NCBI GenBank assembly: GCA_003427395.1
Contig: BFEA01000492.1
Location: forward strand, 162,953-212,530
From: Chara braunii
Taxonomy: Eukaryota; Streptophyta; Charophyceae; Charales; Characeae
Direction: 5' to 3'
Length of the DNA stretch: 49,578 nt
Part shown: in pieces, positions 10,155 through 21,400 of the stretch
How positions within the stretch are numbered: position 1 is the first letter of the stretch
Layout: the number at the start of each line of letters is the position of its first letter
Program-made: the position numbers and the translations under genes
Notes under the pieces: generated by a model
Seen by the model: only the letters and a program-made list of their open reading frames with translations
What the model was told of the DNA's origin: nothing
The model's database searches: none

Positions 10155-10365
10155 GAAAAGCGTTGGGGAGATACTGCGCGGTTTTTGCGGCAACGACAAT
10201 TTTTTTTTTATTTTTTTTACGTACTACGGGAGCGCTGCCGAATCTTTTCGGCGGCAACTGTGATTATTTTGACAGTGATGCGGGAGCGCTGATGAATTTT
10301 TTTGGCAATAACTGTGATTTTTTATTTACATACTGCGAAAGCGCTGCCGGTTTTTCACGGCGGTG
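10155..10365. repeat. tandem array of ~55 bp units
   Basis: Three clear units begin CGGGAGCGCTG, CGGGAGCGCTG and CGAAAGCGCTG at 10227, 10281 and 10336 (periods 54 and 55), with a more diverged unit before them near 10171. Each continues GCCGAA..TTTT and GGC-GCAACTGTGATTTT. In one unit GCCGAA (10237-10242) pairs with TTCGGC (10247-10252). The AGCGCTGCCGAA core is shared with the 5.3-5.9 kb array. Confidence 0.75.
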
Positions 10366-12119
10366 ATGGCAGTATTTTTGCGTTGACTACATAAAACAGT
10401 GGCTGGGCATTGGTGCACGGAAGGTGCCGCTGAAGTGGTAGTACGTTTTGAAGTGGCGTGAGCGTGGTGCCACAGTGACGCAGTGACATTGGAGGCGAGT
10501 GACGATGACATTGAGACCCTGTTAAGTTGTTGAAGGTGAATGTGTGTTGAGAGTGTAATGTGGCAGGCGGTCGTCACAAGGGAGTGGTGTGAATCACTTT
10601 GCTGACGACTTGTTGTGACGATGTTCTCATCTAAGGGCGTGATTCCATACGATCTTTGAGTGAGCCGTCTCTCAAACTTCAGTCAAGGTCGGTTAGTTGA
10701 TTGACTTAGATTTCTCCTTCATACGTATGTGAACCCACACTTTGCTTCACCCTGTTGTTTTGAATGTTCGAAATAAAAGGTAGAGGAAAGTTGTGTGAGT
10801 CGTGCATGTGAATGAAAATGTCTGACTTTAGGTATGAATTTTGCATAGTTTTCCCAAACTTGTTGTTTGGCTTGGTGTGCAGGTAGGTAGAAGGATGTTT
10901 GCAAATGAGATTGATTGTACCTGTTGGAGAAAAAGAAAAAGAATTGTCTTTTCTTTACTTCTCACTTGCCTGCATGTCAAAAAGGATTCGTTGTTTTAAA
11001 AGAACTTTGGTTTTGTGTATACCGTGAAATGAATTCGATTGAAATGAAGCAGATAAGATTAGATAGACTTAGCTTTTTCTTGAGAATTTACCCTTTTTAA
11101 TCTCGAATGACCTTATCTGCCTATACATGTCTAAATGATTCACATTTCTATATTATCTGAATACCCTTGTCTAAGTTATTTTAAACTTGCAAAAACAGGG
11201 ACAATTAAAACCTACCTGCGGTGAATGCATTTTCTCTCTTTAGGAAGTATCCAAGGCGGGGGTTCCTATGCTTTTGGAGTCGGCCCTATTGTCGACTTTG
11301 AGTGAACCCGATTCGTCGGGGGTGGTACTTTGCCGACTCGGTGGTGACGGCCCAACCTCTGAGATCCGGGTCTTCAGGTTCGGACGAGGGGAAGGAGTAT
11401 CCACAAACCACTTCCTAAAAGGTTGGGTGTGTGAAGGCGCAGAGTGGGTCAACCCTTATCGAGGAGCTGAATTATTATCCTTGCGGATGTTCACCTTAAG
11501 TGTCACCGTTATAATTAAAAAGTTGGAGACATAAAAAGCTCCAGCCGTAAGAAGAAATAGGTAATGGAGGTAATGGTTCTTTTTGCGCAGTGATAACAAC
11601 TGCGGTTTTGTTTTGAGTTCTTTATGATGAAGATGAATACTTCATCATTCGATAAAACGAAAAAGAGTAATTATTGTCAAGGAGGACAAAGCGACCAACA
11701 AAATTTTTATTTGCTAGATAATATTTTTCTTCAAACAAACTATATATGATAGGGAGGTGTGGTCAAACCGAGAGTTCAAACTTCGGCCAGGAGCCAGATC
11801 ACTTGTTGATCTGCATGGTAGCAGGGAAATTACTTGTAAAAATCATTCCCGGCAGGGTTTAGTATGTGTCGACAGACCCAATCGTATGTCAAAAGCATAA
11901 GTTGTCCTTTCTAATCGTTTGTCAATATTGAACCTCCGCCTTGGAAACGACCGTATAATAATCTCTTCAGTCATATAGGCTGGGAATAATAACTTTGGTA
12001 GATCGTCTCATCAAGTCAAAAATCCTGTCTTGGGCGATTTGATAAAAAGTGTACTGATTTTATTTATTTTGTGATCAGAGAGTTATAAAGGGACTAGGAT
12101 TATATTGTGGGTTTCACGT
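10366..12119. other. no gene seen (1.75 kb)
   Basis: AT-leaning sequence with ORFs of at most 88 codons (11268-11534 plus), none recognisable. No repeat structure stood out. Confidence 0.4.
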
Positions 12120-12580
12120 TTGGTTGAGACCCTCCTAGTCGACCGACGTTCGTTTCATACCTAGGAGATCAGCGCCCTAGGAAACGGACAGCGTTCGGGT
12201 CCACCTGGCGTTAACCAAGCGTAACTATACTCTAGCGAACTAGCAAACGCCCTCGCCTGACCTACCTCTGCAATTACATGTAAAAACTTTCGCATGTGGG
12301 TCAGTAGCTCGGTAGGGATACACCCCTGAGGGTGGTGACAACCCCTCAGGGAAGGCAAGATGTGCCCCACGGAAACTTATCCTGTTGTAGGGGACCGTGG
12401 GATGTACAGTTGGCGCACCCGGTTAGAGCGGCGAAGGAGCGATGCAACCACGTTCGCTGCGGCGGTTCGCGGGATGTTTTGTGTAGTTCTCAAGTTGTCT
12501 CTTGTTTTATTTTTGTTTTAACTTCTGCGTGACATAGCCGGGAGGGCTCCCGCGCTTTGCAAAAAGGTGGGAGTTGATGC
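12120..12580 (+). repeat. dispersed repeat, copy 2
   Basis: Homologous to 7195-7610 over most of its length, same orientation. At the equivalent of the copy-1 hairpin, CCCTGAGGG (12324-12332) pairs perfectly with CCCTCAGGG (12343-12351) around a loop containing GGTGACAAC. The loop is conserved between copies, the arms are not, and both copies can pair. TGGCGCACCCGGTTAGAGCGG (12411-12431) is a strong tRNA A-box-like sequence and GGTTCGCGGGA (12464) is B-box-like, but the ends do not pair as an acceptor stem. A tRNA-related SINE is possible. Alternatively copies 1 and 2 could be a pair of old LTRs about 4.9 kb apart. Confidence 0.65.
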
Positions 12581-13467
12581 GCTCGACGACGCTACCAAAG
12601 AACTTGTGGACGATTACTCTCATCTCCCCTTCACCAAGCTCGAGCCTTCTTTGTTTTTTTTTTTTAATATAAAAAAGGCGATGGCCTCGAGGTATCATCA
12701 TTGAACTGTTTTGCCTCATGTGATTCAAAATGATTTGATTCTTTCTCATGTGATTGTATCTGGATTCAAAATTGGGTCCATATTTGAACAATTATTGGGT
12801 GTACCAACTAAGCTAGGCCCGTTGGTCTCGGGCTTTCTTCTGGCTGGTGCCACCAACCATTTTACTCTGACAGGCGGACCCCCGACGAGGGTGCAACTGC
12901 ATTGGAGAAAGAAACGTATTGACTTACTGTGAAGGCACGAGTGCACAATTTGTAGTTTGTATATGCTTGATTGATAAAGGATGCGTTATTGTCGAGGATT
13001 AAACGTAGGGTGATTGTTGCATGAAAAAAAAGGAGTATTTGTGTGTATGTGTCAAGATTAATGTGCGTGTGTGTGCATGTGCATGTTTGTATGATTCTTA
13101 GGGTGTTTGTGTTTATCACATTTGTTAGTGTTGGAATGTGTGGGATTTAGGTAATTTGTATGGTATTAATGTATTAGATATTTGACATACCTTGATTTAC
13201 AGTTGGCGTCGAGGCTGGTGGTCCTTGAATCTTGATCCATATGTCGTATATGTGTTCGCTTGAGTGTTTGTTGTTGTAAGTTTTTTTTTAATAAAATAAA
13301 AGTTGTTTCGTCACATGTGATTCACTCAATCGGGCGTGGAACGTGTGGGGCGTTGAATACGTCCACGTTCAGACGCATATGTTTGCACTTGCAAATGCGA
13401 TGCAGGTGTGTCGTTGCAACCTGCGGCCAAGCCCCCCCCCCTTTCCAATTCAGACTTTTCCACTTTT
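12581..13467. other. no gene seen
   Basis: TG-rich sequence, notably 13030-13130, with no recognised coding. Confidence 0.4.
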
Positions 13468-13797
13468 CCACCCTGCTGCTGCTTTGCCACCATTTTGACC
13501 AAAACCCAGCGCGTGGTCCCACGGGCAGCTACCGGTCCTGCATTTTTCAAAGAAACTGCCCCCCCCCCCCAAAGATCCACCCTGCCACTGCTTTGCAAAA
13601 TTTCGACCNNNNNNNNNNNNNNNNNNNNNNNNNNNNNNNNNNNNNNNNNNNNNNNNNNNNNNNNNNNNNNNNNNNNNNNNNNNNNNAGATCCACCCTGCC
13701 GCTGCTTTGCCACCGTTTCGACCAAAACCCAGCGCGCCGTCCCACGGGCAGCTACCAGTCCCACATTTTTCAAAGAAACTGCCACCCCCCCCCAAAG
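13468..13797. repeat. 109 bp tandem array interrupted by a gap
   Basis: Units start with CCACCCTGC at 13468, 13577 and 13691. They share blocks such as CTTTGCCACC, GACCAAAACCCAGCGCG, CCCACGGGCAGCTACC and TTTTTCAAAGAAACTGCC followed by a C run. The second unit is cut by Ns at 13609-13686. Open frames running through here are a by-product of the repeat and gap. Confidence 0.85.
13609..13686. other. assembly gap, 78 N
   Basis: Lies inside the 109 bp array. If one unit is hidden, the repeat phase predicts about 73 missing bases rather than 78; collapse of several units is equally possible. Confidence 0.95.
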
Positions 13798-14694
13798 TGT
13801 TGTGTCTGCACCTGCCTGCATTTTTCAAACCTTCCAATGACCAAACGAGCCCGAATCAACGACCGGTACAAAAATGTCTCGGGGGGGAAATGTCTCAGGG
13901 GGGGAAAGCGCAACACTGAGGAGCTGCGAACTGGTGGTGCATCTACTTATCTCCCACCAGCACCACGGGATTCGTAGTCTATCGGACGTCCCTAGGCTGT
14001 CGCCTACTGTCCCACCTGCCGCCCACTGTCCCACCTGTGCCAAAACCAAACTATGCCTGGGGTAGCCAGTGTGTCCCAGGCTTCGGTAAGGCGATTACGT
14101 CCAGAGTGGATCTGTCAAGTGAACTCAGGTCCAGGTCCCAATTGCGCGATGTTGTGCTCTGCTAGCCCGAACCTGGCCTTTTTTGGGACTACTTTAGGCT
14201 GATGATGGCGGTGTGTTCATGCTTTGTCGTTAGCACCGACCTACCACGAGCGGCGTCCCACCTTCGCTGCGCTCTCCGGACAGTTTTTGGTCCCCTGTCC
14301 CTCTGCCGACCTAGGGCGTCCGGGTCCAGGCCCGCCAGGTCTCAGTGTGCTCGGTGCGGTGCGGTTTGGTTTCATAGACAGGGGAGCAGTCCGAGTACAT
14401 AGGTTTTTCTAGGTTTTTCTCCGGTTTTTTTCTAGGTTTTTCTCCGGTTTCTTGTCGCGCGGGTTTGCGCGGGCGAGCGCTGGGTCGAGCTGGGCTGTGA
14501 GGTGGGTTGGGTGGGCTGGGCCGTTTCGCTGCGTCTAGGGTCCGGTCCCCGCCCCGTCGGCGGAGAGTTACTTGTGGTGCGGCGGTCCCGTTTCCCTTAG
14601 CCAATCAATGCTGCGGAGCTGTTGGTGAAAGCAGCAGGAGCAGTGGCAGTAGGCACACCCGACTCGAGCGATCGAGCGGGCGAGTGAGCGGGTG
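13798..14694. other. no gene seen; small local repeats
   Basis: A short GTCCCACCTG-type repeat lies near 14008-14040 and a TAGGTTTTTCTCCGG-type repeat at 14401-14450. GC-rich between. No coding recognised. Confidence 0.4.
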
Positions 14695-14778
14695 TGTTTC
14701 TGCAGAGAGATCAGTGAGCGAGAGGAGGGAGGGTTGTGTTTCTGCAGAGAGATCAGTGAGCGAGAAGAGGGAGGGTTG
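14695..14778. repeat. 42 bp tandem duplication
   Basis: TGTTTCTGCAGAGAGATCAG and what follows is repeated with a period of 42 (starts 14695 and 14737) and one substitution. Confidence 0.85.
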
Positions 14779-14865
14779 CGCGGGGCGAGAGAGGGGGACA
14801 ACAGGGGCGGGGCGGGCGACAAGGAGGAGAGGGTTGGAATTGAGAAGCACGCGTTGTAACTGGTG

Positions 14866-14896
<31 letters not shown>

Positions 14897-15573
14897 GAGA
14901 GCGGACGAGACGCGGGGAAAGTGCGGGTGGTGCCAGTTGGAGCGGGCGGATGAGTGGGGCGCGTCAGATGCACAGTAGAGACCTAGTGGATGGACATTCA
15001 ATTCGATGCTATTGCGGAGTTACATGGGACTGAAGGGAGATAGGGGATTTTTTTTTCGAGAGGTCGTCATCACTGTAGGTCGTACTGTGGAAGAAGTAGC
15101 GCGGGTGATTAGAGGGAGATAGGGTGCAGAGGGAGGGTCAACGAACAAGCGCGCGCGAAGCGCGCGCGGAAGTTGCAGCTGGGGGCGGGGCGCGAAAGGT
15201 TTTTGGACGACAGCCGGCGAGCGGCTTTGGAGATCGCATTCCACTGCGAGCGGACTGGAGGGAGAGAGAGAGAGAGTAGGGAGGGATATGTGTGCAAAGC
15301 GGAGTCAGGCTCCGTAGACTTGGCGGTGGTGGACCCGGGGGCGGGGTGGAAAAGGTCAGCAGGTGCGACACCTGGGGAGTAATAGCAGATCTTGAGTTCG
15401 TTGGTTGATTAGATTGGCTGACAACAGAGACAAGTAGGTGGTCTTAGGCGGGAGAAGGATTGAAACGGCAGGCCGACCGTGAAATGACACAAAGTTTCTG
15501 GTAGACTTCTCGCTCGCTCGCATGCCCTGGCCTGTAACTCAATCACACCGAACGAATTAACCAATCATCCAAG
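14779..15573. other. purine-rich, no gene; GC palindrome
   Basis: GA-rich tracts (14862-14900, 15261-15277) and a CGCGCGC-GAA-GCGCGCG palindrome near 15150-15166. No coding seen. Confidence 0.4.
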
Positions 15574-15602
15574 AATCAATCAATCAATCAATCAATCAAT
15601 CA
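15574..15602. repeat. (AATC)n tetranucleotide
   Basis: About seven units. The complementary GATT tetranucleotide dominates the sequence just 3' of the gene at 18.5-21.8 kb. Confidence 0.9.
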
Positions 15603-15874
15603 AGTGAGTGGTTCAGTCAATCCGGGAACCTCACAGGATTACCGATTATCATAGTTCAATTGGATATAGATCGGACGGGAGTGCTTGCGTGCACATGTGC
15701 GTGCGTCCGTGCTTGTGTAAGTGGGTGCGGGACATACAGATTTTGTGCGTGCACCTTTTCCTCTTCCCAGCAACAGGCGAGGACGAGGAGAAAACAAGTG
15801 GAATAAGTCTCTCTGCTGAGCGTGACAAGTCGACCTTCCTGCTCTGCGAGCTGATGTGCTCTTCGCTACTCTAG

Positions 15875-15876
<2 letters not shown>

Positions 15877-15918
<42 letters not shown>
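15877..15918. repeat. (GA)n microsatellite ending at an adapter
   Basis: About 20 AG units stop exactly where the library junction begins at 15919. Confidence 0.95.
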
Positions 15919-15920
<2 letters not shown>

Positions 15921-15956
15921 GTCTCTTATACACATCTAGATGTGTATAAGAGACAG
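15919..15956. other. Tn5/Nextera mate-pair junction adapter (artefact)
   Basis: CTGTCTCTTATACACATCT (15919-15937) is followed immediately by its exact reverse complement (15938-15956). This is the 19 bp Tn5 mosaic end in the back-to-back form created when Nextera mate-pair fragments are circularised. It is synthetic, not genomic. In one minus-strand frame it gives the tell-tale MCIRDS peptide. Confidence 0.98.
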
Positions 15957-16101
15957 CACAATAGCCACATTGCCATACACCAATGTGGTCAACTTTACTG
16001 TTCCCTGTAACTCACACCACGCCTCACACACTCCAGCCCCAGTCATAGGTTAACTTTCCATAAATCTCTTAAGTTCTTTTAATGGCAATTTAAAAGAAGT
16101 N
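15957..16101. other. probably misjoined segment
   Basis: These 145 bases lie between the adapter and a single N at 16101, with (GA)n on both outer sides. They were most likely introduced when an untrimmed mate-pair read bridged the microsatellite, so their true location may be a few kb away. Treat linkage across 15.9-16.1 kb as unproven. Confidence 0.7.

Positions 16102-16190
<89 letters not shown>
16102..16190. repeat. (GA)n microsatellite
   Basis: About 44 GA units after the single N; probably the same tract as 15877-15918 once the adapter is removed. Confidence 0.95.
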
Positions 16191-16191
<1 letters not shown>

Positions 16192-18102
16192 CAAACTTCG
16201 TCGTCGTGCACTCGGCCTGTGTGTGCTTGCGTCGGTTCGGTGTTCATGCCTTTTGGACACGTGGATGAAGCTGTTAACAAGTGTCGTTTACAGGGAACGT
16301 TGGAGAGGTCGGCCCTTTGTGTCATCACTCTGCTAGATATTTCCTGTGCTTCAAGTTCTCTCTCGTGTGCGTGGAGCCGTCTGCATCCCGCGAAGCAGAC
16401 GATGGATGGCTAGGGTTAGTGACAGAAGACTTTTCTGACTCGGCAGCGGAGCGGAATTGGTACGCGGTGCGTTCTTTCACCATTATGCCTTGTCATTTCG
16501 TCATACATTGGGGAGCAGAGCTTCCGCGGTGAGACGACGGGTGACTGGCATTGCTCCACGTGGCAGTGGGAAGAGGATTGCCTCTTTGGTAATCGGTGTC
16601 GTCATCATTTGTCATCAGAATCCGACGAAGCAAGCGAGCACGTGGCCTTCCGGATGCGCCGATTACGTGGCGGTGGATCTCTCCGGGCGGGTGGGGGGAT
16701 TGACAGCTTGACACGTGTCTTCATGTGAAGAGAGTTTGATCGCTGACTGCTGCTGTGAAGGAGCTTGGAGATTGGTGATCGTCAGGAGCAAGGAGGGAAA
16801 TGAGAAAGGAGTACGATTGAACGATTGATTGACACGTGTCTTCACGTTGGGAGGACAGGAGGGAGAGGAGGAAGTTAAAAAAGAGGGGAGCGCGGGCGGC
16901 GGCAATTCCGGTCGGTCGAAGGTACGGAAGGACAAACAAACGAATGTTCAAAGAAGGTACGGACTCGAGAAAGTGAAAAGTCACGTGTCCTCATCAAAGC
17001 TTAGCCTAGCCTAGACGCGCTCTCGCGCTCTCGCTCGGTCGCTCGCTTGCTCGCTTGCTTCCGTGGTTTCCATAGTGTGGACACACCCCAATCAATCAAC
17101 AATATTAAATCTACAAATCACGGGCTGGAAGCAGGGTGAATCGTGCCACCATCTCAACGCAATTTACCTCGTCCTGCGTTCATTCTTCCTCCTGTTCTTC
17201 TTCTTCTTCTTCTCTTGCCTTCTCATTCTTTTCCTCCTTTCTTTGTGTTCTCCTCTTTCGCCGACTTCCTTCTCTCTTCTGTCCTCTTCTCCATTGCGAC
17301 GATTTTGGTGCTGTCATTCTTCTCCTTGTTGGACCGAGTCATACATTCATTCCTCCTTACATTGAGACGTGACGCTCTCACCGAATCCCCACATGCCCCT
17401 TCTCATCTAATCACACGTCGTTCTCTCTGACTTCCTAATTGTAAGGTCATCGTTGATCGGTCAAAGCAATAGACATCTCCTCTCTTCTTGTTTGTCACTC
17501 CGACACGGAAGCCTGATCTGATTATCGTCCTTCTATCCCGTGGCACATAGTCAATCTTGTCCCCACCTCGTTGTTGTTCTCTAATAGTTGTTGCCATTGA
17601 CTTTCCGCCCTGTAGGGCGAATCGTTGTCCCGGTTTTTTGTTTGCTGCAACGCCATCTCTCTCTTTCTCTTGTCTCTCTCTCTCTCTCCCCCCGCTTGTC
17701 TCCTCTCACGTACGTTGAGAACGGTCTTTCGGGGCGTTTCTCGTTGAAGATCGCCGGCTCCGCTGTGATAACGACGGCACGGAGGGGGAGAAAGGGGAGG
17801 GGGGAGATTGGGGCTATCTGTTAAGTCCTGCGGTCGAGGCGGGGCAGCTGCTGTGCTTGCCTGTGCGGCGAGGGAGAGAGAGGGAGGGAGAAAGGAGGAG
17901 GCAGGACGGAGAAGGGTTGGCGAGCGAGCAACAGGTGGAATACCCTGAAGGCACTGACAGAGATAAGACGACGCAGGACTCGCCCTCGGTTCTCAGGAGG
18001 CTGAACCTGTGGCAAACCTAATTTCGTTAGCCGTTTTTGGAGCGCGTTAGTATTAGAGAACGAGAGGAATATAGGAAAGAGGAGGCGCTGCAGTGGGAGG
18101 AA
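16191..18102. other. upstream region of the UBP gene; no other gene
   Basis: No coding recognised. CACGTG cores occur near 16255, 16717, 16834 and 16983, two of them in the shared context TTGACACGTGTCTTCA. Pyrimidine-rich tracts lie at 17178-17300 and 17655-17695, which could be 5' leader or promoter sequence of the downstream gene. A 220-codon minus-strand frame at 17821-18483 is explained by the (GA)n tract and purine bias. Confidence 0.4.
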
Positions 18103-18123
18103 CACGTGTGCGAGGAACACGTG
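18103..18123. promoter_or_regulatory. paired G-boxes (CACGTG)
   Basis: Two copies of GGAACACGTGTGC with cores at 18103-18108 and 18118-18123, 15 bases apart, about 340 bases before the start codon of the UBP-like gene. CACGTG is the core bound by plant bHLH and bZIP factors. The duplication could be functional or a simple local repeat. Confidence 0.4.
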
Positions 18124-18160
18124 TGCAGACCCGTGTCGGCCGGGATCTCGTTGCCAGTGA

Positions 18161-18224
18161 ATAATAACAGGTTGACAGACAGTATACGGAGTATAATAAC
18201 AGGTTGACAGACAGTATACGGAGT
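18161..18224. repeat. 32 bp perfect tandem duplication
   Basis: ATAATAACAGGTTGACAGAC plus 12 more bases occurs at 18161 and again at 18193, with no difference seen. It lies in the proximal upstream region of the UBP-like gene, perhaps in its leader. Confidence 0.9.
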
Positions 18225-18327
18225 AGGTGGTCGACGGAAGAGGAAGTAGGAGGAACGGAGAGGAGGAGCGGAGGAGAGGAGACGATCGAAGCGGAGAGAA
18301 CATTTGCCGCGCAGGTGAGAGCGAGCG

Positions 18328-18328
<1 letters not shown>

Positions 18329-18387
<59 letters not shown>
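18329..18387. repeat. (GA)n in the gene's leader
   Basis: About 28 GA units, ending 73 bases before the start codon. In plants GA tracts in leaders and promoters are bound by BPC/GAGA-binding proteins; here it may equally be ordinary microsatellite expansion. Confidence 0.9.
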
Positions 18388-18391
<4 letters not shown>

Positions 18392-18460
18392 GGGGGAACG
18401 GAGAAACGGTGGAGAGAGGAGTGACAGAAGAGGGAGGACAAGAGAAGGCAGGTAATCAGT

Positions 18461-21400
18461 ATGACTAGAGTGGATGCGGCCATGGAAGATCGTGGGGACG
18501 ATTACATTTCCGAGGCGCCGATGGCCGAAGCCGTTGGCAATACGGAGACGATGGAGGTGGTGGCATCGAACGACGGGATCCCGACTGTAGAAAACCAACC
18601 GTCTGTCGCGGCGGAAGACCCCCACAGCGGGACTTTCCGATGGCCGATCGACAACTTCTCGAAATTGAATGTGCGCAAACACTATTCAGAGATGTTCACG
18701 GTAGGCGGTCACAAATGGCGAGTGCTGATATTCCCCAAGGGCAACAACGTGGATCATCTGTCCATTTACCTTGATGTGGCCGACTCGGGGACGCTGCCTT
18801 ACGGGTGGAGCCGCTGTGCGCAGTTCACCTTAGGCGTGATTAATCAGATTGACCCTAAGTATTCCATCAAGAAGGATACATGTCACCAGTTCAATTCCCG
18901 CGAAAGCGACTGGGGTTTTACCTCTTTCATGCCTCTTCAAGATTTGTACGACCACTCCAAGGGTTTCTTGGTGAACGATACCCTAGTCATCGAGGCTGAC
19001 GTTGTTGTGCGCAAGGTTGCTGATCCTTGGGCTTACGACTCTAAGAAGGAGACGGGATTTGTCGGCTTGCAGAACCAAGGCGCGACCTGCTACATGAATT
19101 CCCTACTCCAGACTCTCTATCACATACCCTATTTTCGAAAAGCCGTTTATCACATGCCCACAACGGAGAACGATATGCCGTCCAATAGCATTCCGTTAGC
19201 GCTACAGAGTTTGTTCTACAAGATTCAGAACAGCGACACCAGCGTGGCGACCAAGGATCTAACGAAATCCTTCGGCTGGGACTCGCTGGACTCGTTCATG
19301 CAGCATGACGTGCAGGAGCTGAATCGTGTTCTGTGCGAGAAGCTGGAGGACAAGATGAAGTCGACGGTGGTGGAGGGAACGATACAGAAGCTGTTCGAAG
19401 GGCATCTGCTAAGTTACGTGGAGTGCATCGATGTGGACTTCAAGTCGACGAGGAAGGAATCGTTCTACGACCTGCAGCTGGATGTGAAGGGCTGCAAGGA
19501 CGTCTACGAGTCGTTCGACAAGTACTGCATGGTGGAGCGATTGGAAGGGGATAATCAGTACCACGCGGAGCATCACGGATTGCAGGACGCGAAGAAGGGG
19601 ATACTGTTTCTGAACTTCCCGCCGGTTTTGCAGCTGCAGTTGAAGCGATTCGAGTACGACTACATGAGGGATACGATGGTGAAGATCAACGACCGATACG
19701 AGTTCCCTCTGCAGCTGGACTTGGACAGAGATAACGGCAAGTACTTGGCCGTGGACGCCGACCGCAATGTGCGCAATCTGTACACTCTGCACAGCGTGCT
19801 CGTGCACAGCGGGGGTGTGCATGGGGGGCATTACTACGCCTTCATTCGGCCCACGTTGTCCGATCAATGGTACAAGTTCGACGACGAGAGGGTGACCAAG
19901 GAGGATGCCAAAAGGGCGTTGGAGGAGCAGTACGGAGGGGAGGAGGAGCTGCAAACGAACCCCGGATTCAACAACACGCCGTTCAAATTCACTAAGTACT
20001 CGAACGCCTACATGCTGGTGTATATCAGGGAATCGGACAAGGACAAGATTATGTGCCAGGTGGACGAACGGGATATCGCGGAGCATTTGCAGATACGACT
20101 GAAAAAGGAGCAGGAGGAGAAGGAGCGGAAGAGGAAGGAGAAGGCGGAGGCGCACCTGTACACGATCGTGAAGGTCGCGCGAGACGATGATCTGCGAGAA
20201 CAGATAGGCAAGGACATCCACTTCGACCTGGTGGATCACGAAAAGGTGCGCTGCTTCCGCATTCAGAAGCACTGTTCGTTCAAGACGATCAAAGAGGAGT
20301 GCGAGCGGGAGTTCCACATTCCTGTGCAGTGCCAGCGGTTCTGGCTATGGGCGAAGAGACAGAACCATACCTATCGACCGAGCAAGCCGTTGACACTGCA
20401 GGAGGAGCTGCAAAACGTGGGTCTGCTAAAGGAGGCGTCGAACAAGACGCATAATGCGGAGCTGAGGCTGTTCCTGGAGGGCACCCCCGTAACTGCCGAG
20501 GGTGTGCCCGTGCCTCTGCCCGAGCGCTCCAAGGACGACATCCTCCTGTTCTTCAAGCTGTACAATCCGGAGAAGGAGGAGTTGAGGTACGTGGGGAGGA
20601 TGTTTGTGAGGTGGCAGAGCAGACCTTTCGACGTGAAACAGAGGATCACCGACATGGTCGGCTTCGCTGCCAACGAGGAGGTGGCGCTGTACGAGGAGAT
20701 CAAATTCGATCCGACGGTGATGTGCGAGCCGGTCGACAAGAAGGCCACCTTCAAGGCAAGCCAGCTGGAGGACGGCGACATCATCTGTGTCCAGAAGGCC
20801 GTTTCCGGTCGGGATCTCGAGAAGTACAGGTATCCCGACGTCCCGTCCTACCTGGAGTACGTGAGGAACCGGCAGGTGGTCCAGTTCCGTCGTCTGGAGA
20901 AGCCCAAGGAGACGCACTTCATGCTGGAGCTCTCGAAGCAGCACACGTACGACGATGTCGTTGAGAGAGTTGCCAGGCATATTGGCCTCGACGACCCGCA
21001 GAAGATCCGTCTCACCGCTCACAACTGCTACTCCCACGTCCCCAAACCTCAGCCAATCAAGTACCGCGGGGTGGAGCGCCTCAGCGACATGTTGATTCAT
21101 TACAATCAGACTTCGGATATCCTCTACTACGAGGTTCTGGATCTTCCCTTGCCAGAACTCCAGGGACTCAAGACGCTGAAGGTTGGCTTTCATAATAGCA
21201 GGACGGAGGAGGTGTGTGTGCTCAACATCCGCCTGCCGAAGCAAAGCACGGTAGGCGACGTGATCAACGAACTAAGGAACAGAGTGGAGCTCTCCAACCC
21301 GAAGGCGCAGCTGCGCATCCTCGAAGTGTTTTATCATAAGATTTACAAGATATTTCCGTTGACGGACAAGATAGAGAACATCAACGATCAGTATTGGACG

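Noticed and set aside
12404-12476. A possible tRNA gene (A-box and B-box-like words)
   Set aside because: The ends do not form an acceptor stem and A-to-B spacing is off; kept only as a note on the repeat.
13260-13977. Plus-strand frames of 219 and 189 codons and several minus frames
   Set aside because: They exist because the 109 bp repeat and the gap lack stops; no frame is conserved or recognisable.
15919-15956. Perfect 38 base palindrome as a natural hairpin or transposon junction
   Set aside because: It is identical to the synthetic back-to-back Tn5 mosaic ends of mate-pair libraries.
18448-18460. GCAGGTAATCAG before the start codon as a splice donor
   Set aside because: An intron beginning there would contain the start codon, and no acceptor before residue 55 is needed to explain the conserved protein.
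17821-18483. 220-codon minus-strand frame with a long LSLSLS run
   Set aside because: The run is the translation of the (GA)n tract, the frame overlaps the leader of the UBP gene, and there is no recognisable domain.
19409-21244. Long minus-strand frames (302 and 272 codons) opposite the UBP gene
   Set aside because: They are leucine/valine-rich mirror frames produced by the codon use of the real gene.
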